Shown here piece by piece: positions 53,122 through 63,221 of a stretch of 64,000 nucleotides of DNA (within the stretch, counting starts at the first letter, position 1; each line of letters starts with the position of its first letter). The stretch is from contig WHVA01000176.1 of the NCBI GenBank assembly GCA_015179125.1, positions 1-64,000 of the forward strand, read 5' to 3'. A program made the position numbers and the translations under genes. The notes below the pieces were generated by a model. The model did no database searches, was not told the origin of the DNA, and saw nothing but the letters and a program-made list of their open reading frames with translations. This DNA is from Gautieria morchelliformis (taxonomy: Eukaryota; Basidiomycota; Agaricomycetes; Gomphales; Gomphaceae).

Positions 53122-54750
53122 GTACCTGCTTTTAACATCGGTGAAGGAGTAAAAATACCGCTCTCGCGTTGGGCCCTCAGTGTTCGCCGACCCCCAAACA
53201 TTGGAGATGGACAAGTCGCCCACATGTGCAACAATGTCCTCTGAACGTTTGGGGAACGGGTCCACATGCTGCTTGCCCTGAATGCAAGCAGCACACTGCG
53301 TGACCGGCGCAGATGTGTCTACTTCCATCCCGGTGACCAGGTCGTGTGACTTCATGGCTTTGATCGCGCTAATGTTCACGTGTCCGAGGATCCGGTGCCA
53401 GGTATCCCAGGACTTTGGCTTGGCCACAGCAGCGAAGTCTGTCTGGATACCAGGACGGATCCGGGCGCGCATGAGGTAAACATAACCTACTTTGTGCCCC
53501 TCAGCGAAGACGGTTCCAGATTGGGAGCGGAACTTCACGCCCTCATTAGTAAACAAGGCGACGTGCTCCATGTCCGTGAGCCGTCCCACGCTGAGTATGT
53601 TGTTCGGTGCATTGGGGGCATGTTTCACGTCTGTGAGTCTCACCGTGAACGTGCGGTTACCGGCGTGGAACTCCATCTGAACAACCCCATGCCCTAGGGT
53701 TTTCAGTGGGCTCCCGGGTGTGATACCGTCGAGCTCGGATGGTTCCGCCTTAAAATCGACGAAGTGATCCCTGCTCTGGGCTATGTGGGTCGTTGACCCC
53801 GTGTCTGCCAGCCAGTCAGACGCTGAAATGTCAGCACGGTAGGTCAGGTCTTCAGCAAGGGATGAGTGATCGTCGTTGTCAATGGACTCTATGGCGGCAA
53901 AAGCGAATTAGTCAGCAGCGCCGTTATTTTCGGTAGCTTGCTTAGCGGAATTTTTGGATTTGTCACCTTTCCACCATTTAGGTGTGTCCCCCTCCTTGCC
54001 ACCACCCTTAGCCCAACAATCCTTGACCCAGTGGCCCTTCTTTCCGCAATTATTGCATTTACCCTTCGTAGCGCCATCACCGCGTCCATTCCGGCCCTTT
54101 CCGTGGGTCCTATCCTGGATCCGCAGGGCTGTCTCGGTGCTCAAACGCCGAGTACGGTCCTCCTCCAGGATACGCGCGATCAGGGCGTCAGAGGTGAGCA
54201 CAGGGAGAGTAGGGTTGATGGCGGTGAGGAAGGTGGACCACCAGCCGGGTAGGGAGGTGAGTAATGCGATGCAGAAATTGTGGTCGTTGACCAAGTCGCC
54301 GAGTGCGTGAAGCTGTTTTTGGAGACTACGGAGCTTTCTGATATGCTCCTCCATGTTGCCACCCTCTGCTGCGAAGGTATGGAAAAAGTCCCTACGCACA
54401 TTGATTATGCCTAACGGCCCTCTTGCCTCAAAAATTGTAAGCAGGGCTTGCCATACCTCGTGTGCCGTCGAGGCACAGTATGTATATACCAGGTATTCGT
54501 CGCTAATACGAAGACTGATTGCCGCAAATGTTCGTTGGTCTTTTTTAATCCAGTCTGCGATCGCTTGCGTTTCAGTGGCGGTGACGTTTTTATTGTCGGC
54601 CGGCACTGGCATTGTCGTCTGTCCCATTGCATGGTCCCACAGGTCTTGTTCTAGCAGGATCCACCGCATTTTTTCCTTCCATGCGGGGTAGTTATCCCCG
54701 GTAAGCGGCTCGATTTGATATAGCGAACTCGGCTGTATGGAGGTAGACAT
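53122..54750 (-). pseudogene. Copia-1 Gag, protease and integrase N-part, with one stop
   Basis: The frame starts MSTSIQPSSLYQIE at 54750. It has a UBN2-type Gag (GDNYPAWKEKM, EVWQALLTIFEARG), a CCHC knuckle CNNCGKKGHWVKDC, protease DWLADTGSTTHIA at about 53790-53830, and GAG-pre-integrase (WHRILGHVNISAIKAM, C..C pair). A single TAA at 53908-53910 lies between the knuckle and the protease. Everything else is open, and the frame continues into 46231-48627 across Copia-2. One base change separates this from a full-length polyprotein frame. Confidence 0.8.
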
Positions 54751-54823
54751 ATCGGCGATTGTTACAGATTTTTTTTTTTTACTTGGCTTTCGGGTTACGG
54801 TTTAGAGCGCGGGGCCCATAACC

Positions 54824-54901
54824 TCTTGAGCGCAGTGATAGTAAAGGACAAGAATGGTATTCCTCGACTCGCGAGGTCTCAGAAAAATATACAGTGGACT
54901 A
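54824..54901 (-). repeat. 5' LTR of Copia-1, inner piece
   Basis: 78 bp of the LTR, cut at the TA where the TIR transposon inserted. The outer 95 bp are at 59848-59942. Confidence 0.85.
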
Positions 54902-54913
54902 CACAGGCAGACG

Positions 54914-55900
54914 GTCAAGCTGTGCGAGTTCCAAGCTGGAGGTCACCTGAGCCCAGCCTTGCGGGCACTTGTGCGCCAATGGAATTTAGGAGGCTTGAAC
55001 GTGGCTTTCGGGTGATCAACTTGGGTTCAGGATGTGCGCAGTCTGTGCCCAGTACAGACCCGCCCTTATTATGCCCGGCGCAAACGTGCTCATTCCAAAC
55101 TGGGCACCTTCGCTCGGTCACCGGTCGCCATTCTATATTTATTCTGCCTGCCCCAAAATTGTTAATAAATATATATTTTTATCTACACTAGAACACGTGA
55201 CATGTCCTCATCACGACTGTTGGGAAACATGGCATCGCCTTCGCCAGGTGCGCGGGAGTGTGCAAGCGGACGATGGTCTGATCAGCGCAAATGAAACCAT
55301 GATCCAAATAGGACATACCTTTGGTATAGCCATCGCCGCTCAATGGGAGTGCAGTGAGTAGAAGACCGTGCGTCATCTGCTGCAGCATAGAAACCACCGG
55401 AGACAGCGAAAGCGGGCAGGCCAGAGCAGCTACAGAGTTAAGGGTCGCCTGCAGACCCAAGCAGCCAGAGCCGGCACTTAAGCTGGCAGCCATCCAGACG
55501 CCGTTCACCCAACAGCCGAAGCGAGTAGCAGAAGATCAGTCCATGTGGACACAGGAGACAGCAGCGGCTAGAGCTTCCAGTGTGAGCCATCCACACGCAG
55601 TTTTCCTCCAAGAGCGCAAGCGAGTAGCAGCCCCAAGAGCAGAAGCGACTAGCAGTAGCTCAGGCCGTGTGGTCACAGGAGAGAGCAGCAGCTAAAGCTT
55701 CCAGTGTGAGATTGAGCTCGTTTGCCCAGTGTGGAATGAGTAAAGGCTGCGGGCGAACATGATGGTGCCGTTCAAGAAAAAAAACTGTTTGAGCCAAACA
55801 AACACAAATGATTGGCCTTCCCTGACAGTCTCAGGGAACTCATATTACTCGAGACTCTCAAGTATGTATTGGCATTGTTATAGGATACAACTCATATAGA
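54914..55900. other. Non-coding 3' subterminal part of the TIR transposon
   Basis: No gene is seen. About 55535-55580 and 55668-55712 are imperfect direct repeats (CACAGGAGACAGCAGCGGCT and GCTTCCAGTGTGAG), part of a tandem duplication of about 130 bp with AAGCGAGTAGCAG motifs. This is typical of subterminal regions but its function is unknown. Confidence 0.5.
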
Positions 55901-55903
55901 ACT

Positions 55904-57656
55904 TTATGTCATGTTCAAAATGGCTTCAAGACCTCCTCGTCGAATCGCAGGGGGTACCGCAACCGTATTTGTGGTCGCCTGCAGAGGTGCAGCCACACGG
56001 CTCAGGTCGGGGACTGCGAAGTTGATCGCATAGTTCGTATGGACTTGTGGGAATCTGTCAGCATCACGCTGAATTGTTTCATCTATGTACCTGGTCCACG
56101 CAAATTGTCTATGAGTGACGTGGGCTCGAACAGTATTAGAACGCACTCCTTCCAATGGCCGATGCCTATATCCCCTCCCCAGGCTGAGATCAGACCCGTG
56201 AACCAGCTGTCCACGCATGACCAGTAGTCCTCGCCTTTCTTTACACGCCCAACTGCGTTTTTCTTGCGTTTTCTGCCATCCTTCTCCCTTGTGTTGGGGG
56301 CATCGTCGTCCTCAGGTTCCCCTTCGACGCGGTCAACGAGGGCAGGATTCTCGTATGTGAAGCGACGCTGCAGGCAGGTGAGTCTGCGGGACAATGGGCA
56401 CCAAGGTCGCACACTAGAAGGGCATTGTGCACGCTGTACAATGCACTGAGGTCTTTCCCGGGGCCGCCGGTCTTGTATTTGGTAGCACTTTCGAATGTGA
56501 ACTGTGTCAGACACGTTGTCTTACTCCCAAGGCAACTGTCCCGGATCTGGCGCAACTTGGTCAGATCGGGGCATGTGGACTCTGAGAAGACTTACATCTG
56601 CACGCCATCCATTACGGACGCTTGAGCATATTTGTTTGATGCTTGAGCTCACAACTCGCTCACGCGATGGGTTCCCGTAAACGTTAGTAATGGCAAGCCG
56701 TTTCGAATCCTTTCGAACTAGGCCTGGTTCGGGGGGGCCTTCAGCCCTAGGAACCGGGCGCCAAAGGGGCATGCCACGCACCTCTACATCCAAAAACAGA
56801 GTTAGATATGATGTTCTCTGGCTGGAATATATAAGGTCTTGGGCCACCAGGCGTATGTTGGCCTGAGGCAGGTGATTGGTTGTGAGGGTTGGGCTTGGGA
56901 GGGAGTGGAGACACGTACTGCCTGTTCCTTGTTCAGGGTGAAGGTGACTTCAAGGCGTGCATGCAGGTCGTTGGTGAGCGCCGAGATGTCTACTTCTCGG
57001 CGGTCCAGCTTGTTCTTGACATGGAAGGAGTGCCCCAGGACATAGGCCTGGGTCAGCATGTCTTCCCTGCGTAGGCCAGCCCCCATCTGCAGCGAGTGGG
57101 CAGGTTAGTTCTTTCGAGAGGGGGAGAGGGAGCGCACGAACACGGAAAAACGTGTGGAAATCAATCCCGTCCAGCATTTCCAAAGGCGGCGCGATATTGG
57201 ACGTGCACAAGAAATGAACATTGTACTCTTTTTGAGCATGCTCACGCTCCAACCCGGCTGCTGTGAACAAAAAGCTGTTGTGTTTGTTCCATTTCTTGGA
57301 TGTGTTCCCTGATGTATCGTCACAGTAAAGCCATAGAGGCACACTCAACACCCGATGCCCCCTCACACGCTCCCGCCACGGATTACCCACCCTCGCATTG
57401 GTCCGAGTCCATGGCTCCTGAGCCCCAGTGGCAGAGTGAAAAGTTCCTAGGACGTGACCTAAGCATCAGATGCCTGACCGAACCGGAATGCCGACGATCA
57501 CATACCAGCAATACACCAAGGGGGTGGACACCCATATCGCCCATATCCCTCACCAAACTCCTGGAAGTTGAGTAAAAGGTCCTCAACCCTCACCGTAAGC
57601 ACCTCGTACTCCAGAACTACCCATGCTGCCTCAAGCGCATGGAGCCTCCATGCACG
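55904..57656 (-). pseudogene. TIR transposon protein, C-terminal half, broken
   Basis: In order on the minus strand are RAWRLHALEAAWVVLEYEV, then the highly characteristic block LYCDDTSGNTSKKWNKHNSF and SNIAPPLEMLDGI (about 57345-57160). Degraded sequence with several frame changes follows (57110-56520). Next is a lysine-rich segment RKRKKNAVGRVKKGEDYW (about 56268-56215) leading in a shifted frame to the C-terminal YIDETIQRDADRF. I recall this order from hypothetical proteins repeated in basidiomycete genomes. Frameshifts make it non-functional. Confidence 0.6.
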
Positions 57657-58153
57657 TGTTGAGGACAGGAATTATAGGCAGTAGGAATGGACTTCTTGCT
57701 CAAAAGAATAGACTAGAAATTAATTCACTCTCTCAGTGAATTTAGTTGTCACTATAAATATATTATACACTACCTAGAAATTAATTCACTACAGAGGATT
57801 TCTAGGTCAATAAATCGAAAGAATGCTAGACTAATTTACTTGCCTCTCTCAGTGAATTTAGTTGTCACTGAGAGAGGGGGAAATTGTTTCACTGCGCATG
57901 TACTACTATCCGGCCCTTTAGCGCCCAAGAGCTCGCGCGTCGAAGTCATTTCAGACTCCGCTGGGTGCAGCCGCTTGTGAAAGTAGGAATAACAAAATGA
58001 AATAGAGAGACAGGGAGTGAGTGGAAAATTTCGAAAATCACCAGAGAAATGGATGCATGATACAAGAACAACATGAGAAGAAATTGAGAAAGCACACAAC
58101 AAATTGGATATATTATGCTTGATTTTGGTGCAGGAGCATCAATGCACCCAACA
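57657..58153 (-). mobile_element. Solo LTR (497 bp) inside the TIR transposon
   Basis: Minus-strand ends TGTTGGGTGCATT and GTCCTCAACA, with perfect duplication GCACG (57652-57656 and 58154-58158). Same family as 27360-27847. Confidence 0.88.
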
Positions 58154-59498
58154 GCACGTGCACACATGCACCCCCCGCGAGTGTACCAGCGAAAGGGCAC
58201 AACAGCTGTGCAATCCTTCAACAAAGTCGGCTCCCAGACATAGAAATCGCGGAGTCCCACTCGAACCATGGGGGTGAGCTGGGTGCCATCCACATCGTTC
58301 AGCCACCGTTGGCCTTGCCTGGCCTCGGACAAATGCTGACCCGAGTCCTCGGGAAAAAAGTGGAGCCACGGTCGCACGCGCGGATTTGCCATTTCCTGCT
58401 GTCTCTTGTGAGCTATGTCCTGGTCAGTGATCGCGTGACGCACCTGTGAGATTAACTGCGCCAAATTGTTCACATAATACTTATGCCCTAAGGCCCCAGT
58501 GTACTTGATACTGTCAATCCCACACAGATGCTGCATTGTTGAATTCAACATCTTCATACCCCTCACCGAAGGCACATCGTCGATGCCGTTGACTTTGAGC
58601 ATCCACAAAAACACATCTACCTGCCGGCTGACCTTGGCAAATGCATGAGAATGTCCAGCGAACAGGTCTATGTTGCACATAGTTAAACCCACAGCAATGC
58701 TGCAAACGAGCAGAAAAACTGTTGTGCTCACGACTTTATCTGCCCATGGATACCATGGATTGTCGTCTCGAGGCACCGTGCGTTGAACACGCCTTGGACG
58801 ACCATGGGATGTCGTATCTCTGATACACATGCATCAGTGTGCGAGCTTGGGTGTATAAAGAGGCAAATACCTTCATTTAGACTAGATGAGCCCGCCGAAG
58901 GATCACTGGAGGCATCCGATGGCTCGCCACGGCCATCATCCGAGCCCTGTTGTGCAGGTACATCCCGCAAACCCAGATACCGTTCGAGCCCTGTGGTCAA
59001 GTCGAACACCGTACTATCGCGAAACGACGGTTCTAGAACCGTCTGGCTACCGCTCGGGTCCCATGACAAACCAGCTTGAACATGTGCCAGTGGTAGACCC
59101 ACCGACATGGTTTCACTCATCTGGTTGTCCCAAGGATCAATGATGGACTGGGGAATGGCATCGCGCTGCACTGAGGGCCCCGCACCGTCCGAACACCCTG
59201 ATGTGGCTGCGTGGTTTTGCAACGCAGTCGAAGCCTGCCGGTACTGTACGTTACGCCAGTGCACTTGCGAGTCTTCGTGCACGCGTGCGCGGTGTCCCGG
59301 ACGCCACCGCGCATCTTGGCAGGCTTGACATTGCCAAAGCCCCTTGCCGTCTGGAAGCCAATCTGGTGATCGGAGGTTATTGTGGGTTCCATGGGCTTGA
59401 ATCACCAACTTACAGTGGGGATCACGGAATTTCGCGCTGGCTTCTGGACCGGGTTGTATGAGTGGCAGGGAGGATGGCGGCATGAGCGCGTGTGCCAT
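58154..59498 (-). pseudogene. TIR transposon protein, N-terminal half
   Basis: The first frame (59498 to 58728) has a serine/glycine-rich N-terminal region. The second frame, in continuity from about 58800, has NPWYPWADK, KVNGIDDVPSVRGMK, LCGIDSIKYTGALGHKYYVN, MANPRVRPWLHFFPEDSG and LRDFYVWEP, ending FRWYTRGG before the solo LTR. The segment between NPWYPWADK and LFAGHSHAF contains VFLLVCSIAVGLTM, which looks like an unspliced intron or degenerate patch. The gene continues at 57656 after the LTR. Confidence 0.6.
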
Positions 59499-59847
59499 CC
59501 GAGCGAACTGGCCACCAGGTGAGCGTGGAGCGTGGCTCAGCGCGAGTCAAGTCACACTGGGTCTGAGCTCCAGCCTGAACTGGGCCTATCTTTCGGCCTG
59601 GACATCGGGCATCGACCGCCCCCCGAGCTGAGCCTATGATAGTCTGCTGCGGAAGCCGCAGGCAGAGATTGGACGTGGCACGTGATGAGTCGTAAACGCT
59701 CGGTCTGGGCGTCAGCCTGCACCGAGCTTATCGCTCGGCTTGGAGACCGGGCTGAGACCGGGCTCAAGCGGAAGGCAACTTTGCTTGCACACGGGGCATC
59801 TCAATTAGCAGCTTATACGGAGTATATCCTTAACGTCTGGCTGTGTA

Positions 59848-59942
59848 GCTACTGTAACTATGGGATTCGAGAGGAGCTTGAACTGGTGGAACCACGAGTG
59901 ACCATAGATGAATAAGGAATGGTTGAGCGATGGACTTCAACA
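59848..59942 (-). repeat. 5' LTR of Copia-1, outer piece
   Basis: 95 bp, minus-strand start TGTTGAAGTCC. Lacks the CGCA present in the 3' LTR. Bordered by the TSD TATCT. Confidence 0.85.
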
Positions 59943-60092
59943 TATCTTGACTCTTGGTTCATGAGGGTTTAAGCGTCAGTAATGTCATGGTCGACGACGG
60001 TATCGTGTCAGGTATAATTGACGGGGAAGTATGTCCAATCTTCACTCTCTCCTGAGGATGACATACCTGACCTTGAAAAGTACCATGTATGA
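59943..60092 (+). pseudogene. APH-like kinase remnant, catalytic-loop piece
   Basis: One frame reads LVHEGLSVSNVMVDDG then IVSGIIDGE, lining up with the family pattern HGDL..NIxVDDG.VTGIIDWE. The catalytic Asp of HGD is not at its place and the Trp of IIDWE is Gly. The frame ends PDLEKYHV and a TGA at 60090-60092. A TGA also precedes LLVHEG. It was interrupted by Copia-1; the 5' piece is at 45937-45998. Confidence 0.45.
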
Positions 60093-60102
60093 AAACCGCA
60101 AC

Positions 60103-60360
60103 ATGCCGACCAAAGAATCATGGGCAACCGGCGCAAGTCAAGCTGAACCTTTGAGGTCTGCTTTTCGCGAGGTACATACAATGTTTATTTTAGAGGCGTG
60201 ACTGTTATACTCAGTTGATTTGCAGGCGGGGGGAAGAATATCGATGGATTTTGTGCACGCCTTGGATCTGGGAGAGGACCCTCCCAGTCTCCTAGAACTC
60301 ACCAAGTATGATGATCTCGTCGCGTGTCACAGTTGGGAAAAGGACTTCACAGAATCGTAG
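60103..60360 (+). CDS. Weak two-exon ORF, unknown
   Basis: Exon 60103-60171 (MPTKESWATG...) and exon 60226-60360 (AGGRISMDFVHALDLGEDPP... stop TAG) join in frame across a 54-nt interval with GTACAT and TTGCAG ends. The frame is also open upstream to an ATG at 60031. No family is recognised. It overlaps the edge of the kinase remnant in a different frame. It may be chance. Confidence 0.2.
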
Positions 60361-63221
60361 CCTAATTTAGACCTCATCAGCATTCCACATCTTCACGAGA
60401 CTGACCCTGCAAGGCCTACTTGACGAGGATATGTATATTCAGTGCTGTCTGGGTGTATCTCGATGGAGTCGGAGTCAGTAACAGGATCATTCGCGACGGA
60501 TCGTTCGCGGCTTGGAAGCGACTTAAACAGGGCCTGAGTCACCCCCATACAAACATCTTCACCGAGAACCAACCATCGCGGCCTCCAACGACAGTGTCAG
60601 CAACCATCGTACGAAACACATCCACGCACGAAGGCACACATCGCAGCGCGTGGGCAACGTCGCCTCGCCCTACGACACGTCAGAACCATCGATCGGGAAT
60701 CCCGCCGCCGTCCTTACGAACGAGCCGCTACCCCCGCGTAAGCACCTCCATATTCTCGACATTCTAGAAATATGTCGGGGTTGAGGGGAGTCTTGTTAGG
60801 ACACGAGTACAGAGTATATGCGCCAGGATCTTCCCCGTCAAGCCGTGCGCGTTCAGCGGTGAGGGGGTGTGGTTGAACTTAGGGTTGGAGTCTTCTTGAA
60901 GGAATACTTAGCTGAGCTTATTTATTTATTTCGGGTGGGTAGTGGAACGTCGTATGTGGCCAAGCCTGAGAAGCGGGGGATGTGCAGGAGTGCAGGGGTG
61001 CAATTGAGCAGCTGCAGGGAGCTAGCGGTGGAACGAGAACTGACATGTGCAAGTTCCTGCAATATTGTTCACTCAGCGAGCTAGACTGGACAGGGAGCGG
61101 TGTCTTTACATGTTAACTTACTTCTTAGGCGGGAAACATCTGAAAATCAGGATCGCCGTTAATACTGTAGCGTGTGTCGCTCCCACGGTTTAGAACCGCG
61201 ATTTCAGGTATTTGAGCTTACGGATAGTCATCCAGTAACTGCACCGACATACCGAGCTGCCAGTCCTGATGGATACAACCTCCCGCGCCGCGTCTAGCTG
61301 GTCAGTTTGTCTGATGCAGCTTCGCGTCGCTTCGCAGCGATGACTCGGTGCCAGTGTGTTTCCCGATCAGAACAGGAGTATCTTATACATTGCTTTCACC
61401 ACTCACCTATACAGTTGGTGGTGAAGTGGTCACTGTGAGTATATTAACCATCTTGCCAGTGCCAGGTACATCCCCTCACCTCCCGGGGAGAGTGCCCACC
61501 CGACTCAAACGCACGGACAGGTGCGCTTCTCGCCTGCTTTAGTACCATGTGACTCTGCTGCCCGTCGTGACGGTTCAAGCCTGATCGCACATCCCAGCGA
61601 GTCCCCCTCAAGGCTCGGGCGGACCTCTCTCGACCACCCTAGGCCTGTCCTGGCGACGAGTGTGGACGTATGTGCGTGCGCTCGTGCTGCTCCAGAGGGA
61701 CACTGCCATTCCGCACCCACGTATCCCCCTCGTCGCGTTGCCCGTGTGCATGTGAGCCATTGGGCGAGGTGTGCGCGGGTGAGAGTGTTGCAATGTTACG
61801 TGCGGCGGTGACCATGCATGGTGCTGGCGCGCACATGTTACGTGGCACATACCACGTACCACATACCAAACCAGCAGTGGGAATTGAATTATGGTGTGGA
61901 AGGTCTCCGGCGTAGCACCTCGCCCTGCTCTAGAGTATAGGAGATGCCCTCGCACGCTAGGTGTGGTGTCGGCTATCCACGCGTTACGCGTTGCGGGTGG
62001 GTTTCGTTTACCGTAGAATGCAGTGCTTCGGCACCCGTCAGTGGTGAGGCCATTCGGCGGGTCTATTTACGATGTGTTGCAGGATCTGACGACATAAATC
62101 ATGCGGTGGTGTGCCTCCTGGAGTATTGGCATTCCAGTCCACGCGCCTATTCTGATATACTCCCCGATTCTAGCCCTAGCATGCACCACCCGGCGCGGTG
62201 CTCTGCAAGGCTGGCAACCAAGGGAGTTTGATGATCGGCGTTTGGGGAAACCGCAAGCTCGGCACAGGAACGGACTATACAGGAAGGGCCAAGTCCAATC
62301 CCTGACGACAACACACTCTTCGCTGTCGTCTCCAGCCAGCCATGGCGGTTCGGTCGGAGACGGCGCAAAGAGCTGTCCTCTCAGACGCTTTCTAAGTCCC
62401 CTTGCTTCGGCGTATAAGATATAAGTATTTCACACCAAGACCATCCATGCATGGTTGTGTGACGCGTGCCATGGGGGGCGGTCCACACGTCCCTGCAGGC
62501 GTTTTTTTCACGGTGCCATCTCTATGGGAGAGGCCTATACCCTACCCTACGCGCTACGCTGCGAGCACGACCTCAGGCTGAGTAGAATACCAGAAGTAAG
62601 CAACGTTGCCCCACAGTCCGAGTCGAGGATATACTGCCCCAAAGTTGAAAGGATGGTATATCTGTCGAAGTAGCTCGTAACTTGACAGAGATACTTATAC
62701 TTGCAACGACAAGGGAATTGAATCGAGCGTCCAAATCAGGCCACAAGAATGCCCAGAATGGCTAGTAAAGAAAGCATTGCTTAAGCACCGGCGCTTTTAT
62801 CCGAGGTACGCGTAAGCGGAGTTCTATGACCTAGATTTTCATACAAGGCGTCTGAAAATACAGCACAAAATTGTTTTCTGTTTTCGCTAAGTATTCGTTT
62901 ATCGTGTACCTAACGCGCCAGGTTGAAAAACGCGATTTTTGAACTTTTCGACTTCCGCTATAGCGCCGGGCTCAGTTGTGATAGAAGTGACTGTGCATGC
63001 TGCTCCGTCCTGCTTCTCGCATTGCACCACCGCGCGTGGAATGAATGACCGCGCTCCTGCACCATGCCACGCGCTCGACTCCGTCGCGGCCGCTTCCACG
63101 GCGATCGCCCATCCCCATCTCTCCCGCTCCATATCCACTACCACCACCACCGCCAGCCCAACATGCATGCGCAGCCGCGCACTCAGCGTCCTCCCGCGCC
63201 TCGCACGACACGACCCTGCCA
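60361..63221. other. Intergenic region without a supported gene
   Basis: About 2.9 kb of GC-balanced, non-repetitive sequence. Only short ORFs without family signatures are present, such as 60420-60767. No tRNA, LTR or TIR ends were found. From about 62900 the sequence becomes CpG- and C-rich, as expected for the promoter and leader of the GDPase gene. Confidence 0.5.

Larger units (their letters stand above)
54902..59845 (-). mobile_element. TIR DNA transposon (CACAG ends, TA target duplication), decayed
   Basis: A 4944-bp element interrupts the 5' LTR of Copia-1. The intact LTR at 46070-46080 reads GGACTAGCTACTG, so the insertion is bounded exactly, with TA duplicated. Ends are CACAGGCAGACG on the left and, on the reverse strand, CACAGCCAGACG on the right (11 of 12 identical). 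It carries a minus-strand gene in fragments of a protein family I associate with large basidiomycete TIR elements (CACTA / Plavaka / KDZ-like). The exact superfamily is not certain. Confidence 0.8.
45999..59942 (-). mobile_element. Copia-1: Ty1/copia retrotransposon carrying two nested elements
   Basis: The element runs on the minus strand between identical target duplications TATCT (45994-45998 and 59943-59947). Without the nested Copia-2 and TIR transposon it would be about 4.5 kb. The LTR is 177 bp. The two copies differ only by a 4-bp indel (CACGCACGAG against CACGAG), so insertion is recent. The protein order gag-protease-integrase-RT-RNase H is that of Ty1/copia. The primer site after the 5' LTR (plus-strand GCGCGGGGCCCATAACC, 54807-54823) resembles the D-arm / anticodon half of initiator tRNA-Met. 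Confidence 0.9.

Noticed and set aside
61140-61240. tRNA-like stretch with ATTTCAGG and GGTTTAGAACC
   Set aside because: No cloverleaf can be formed with proper A and B boxes; TTTAGAACC does not fit the T-arm.
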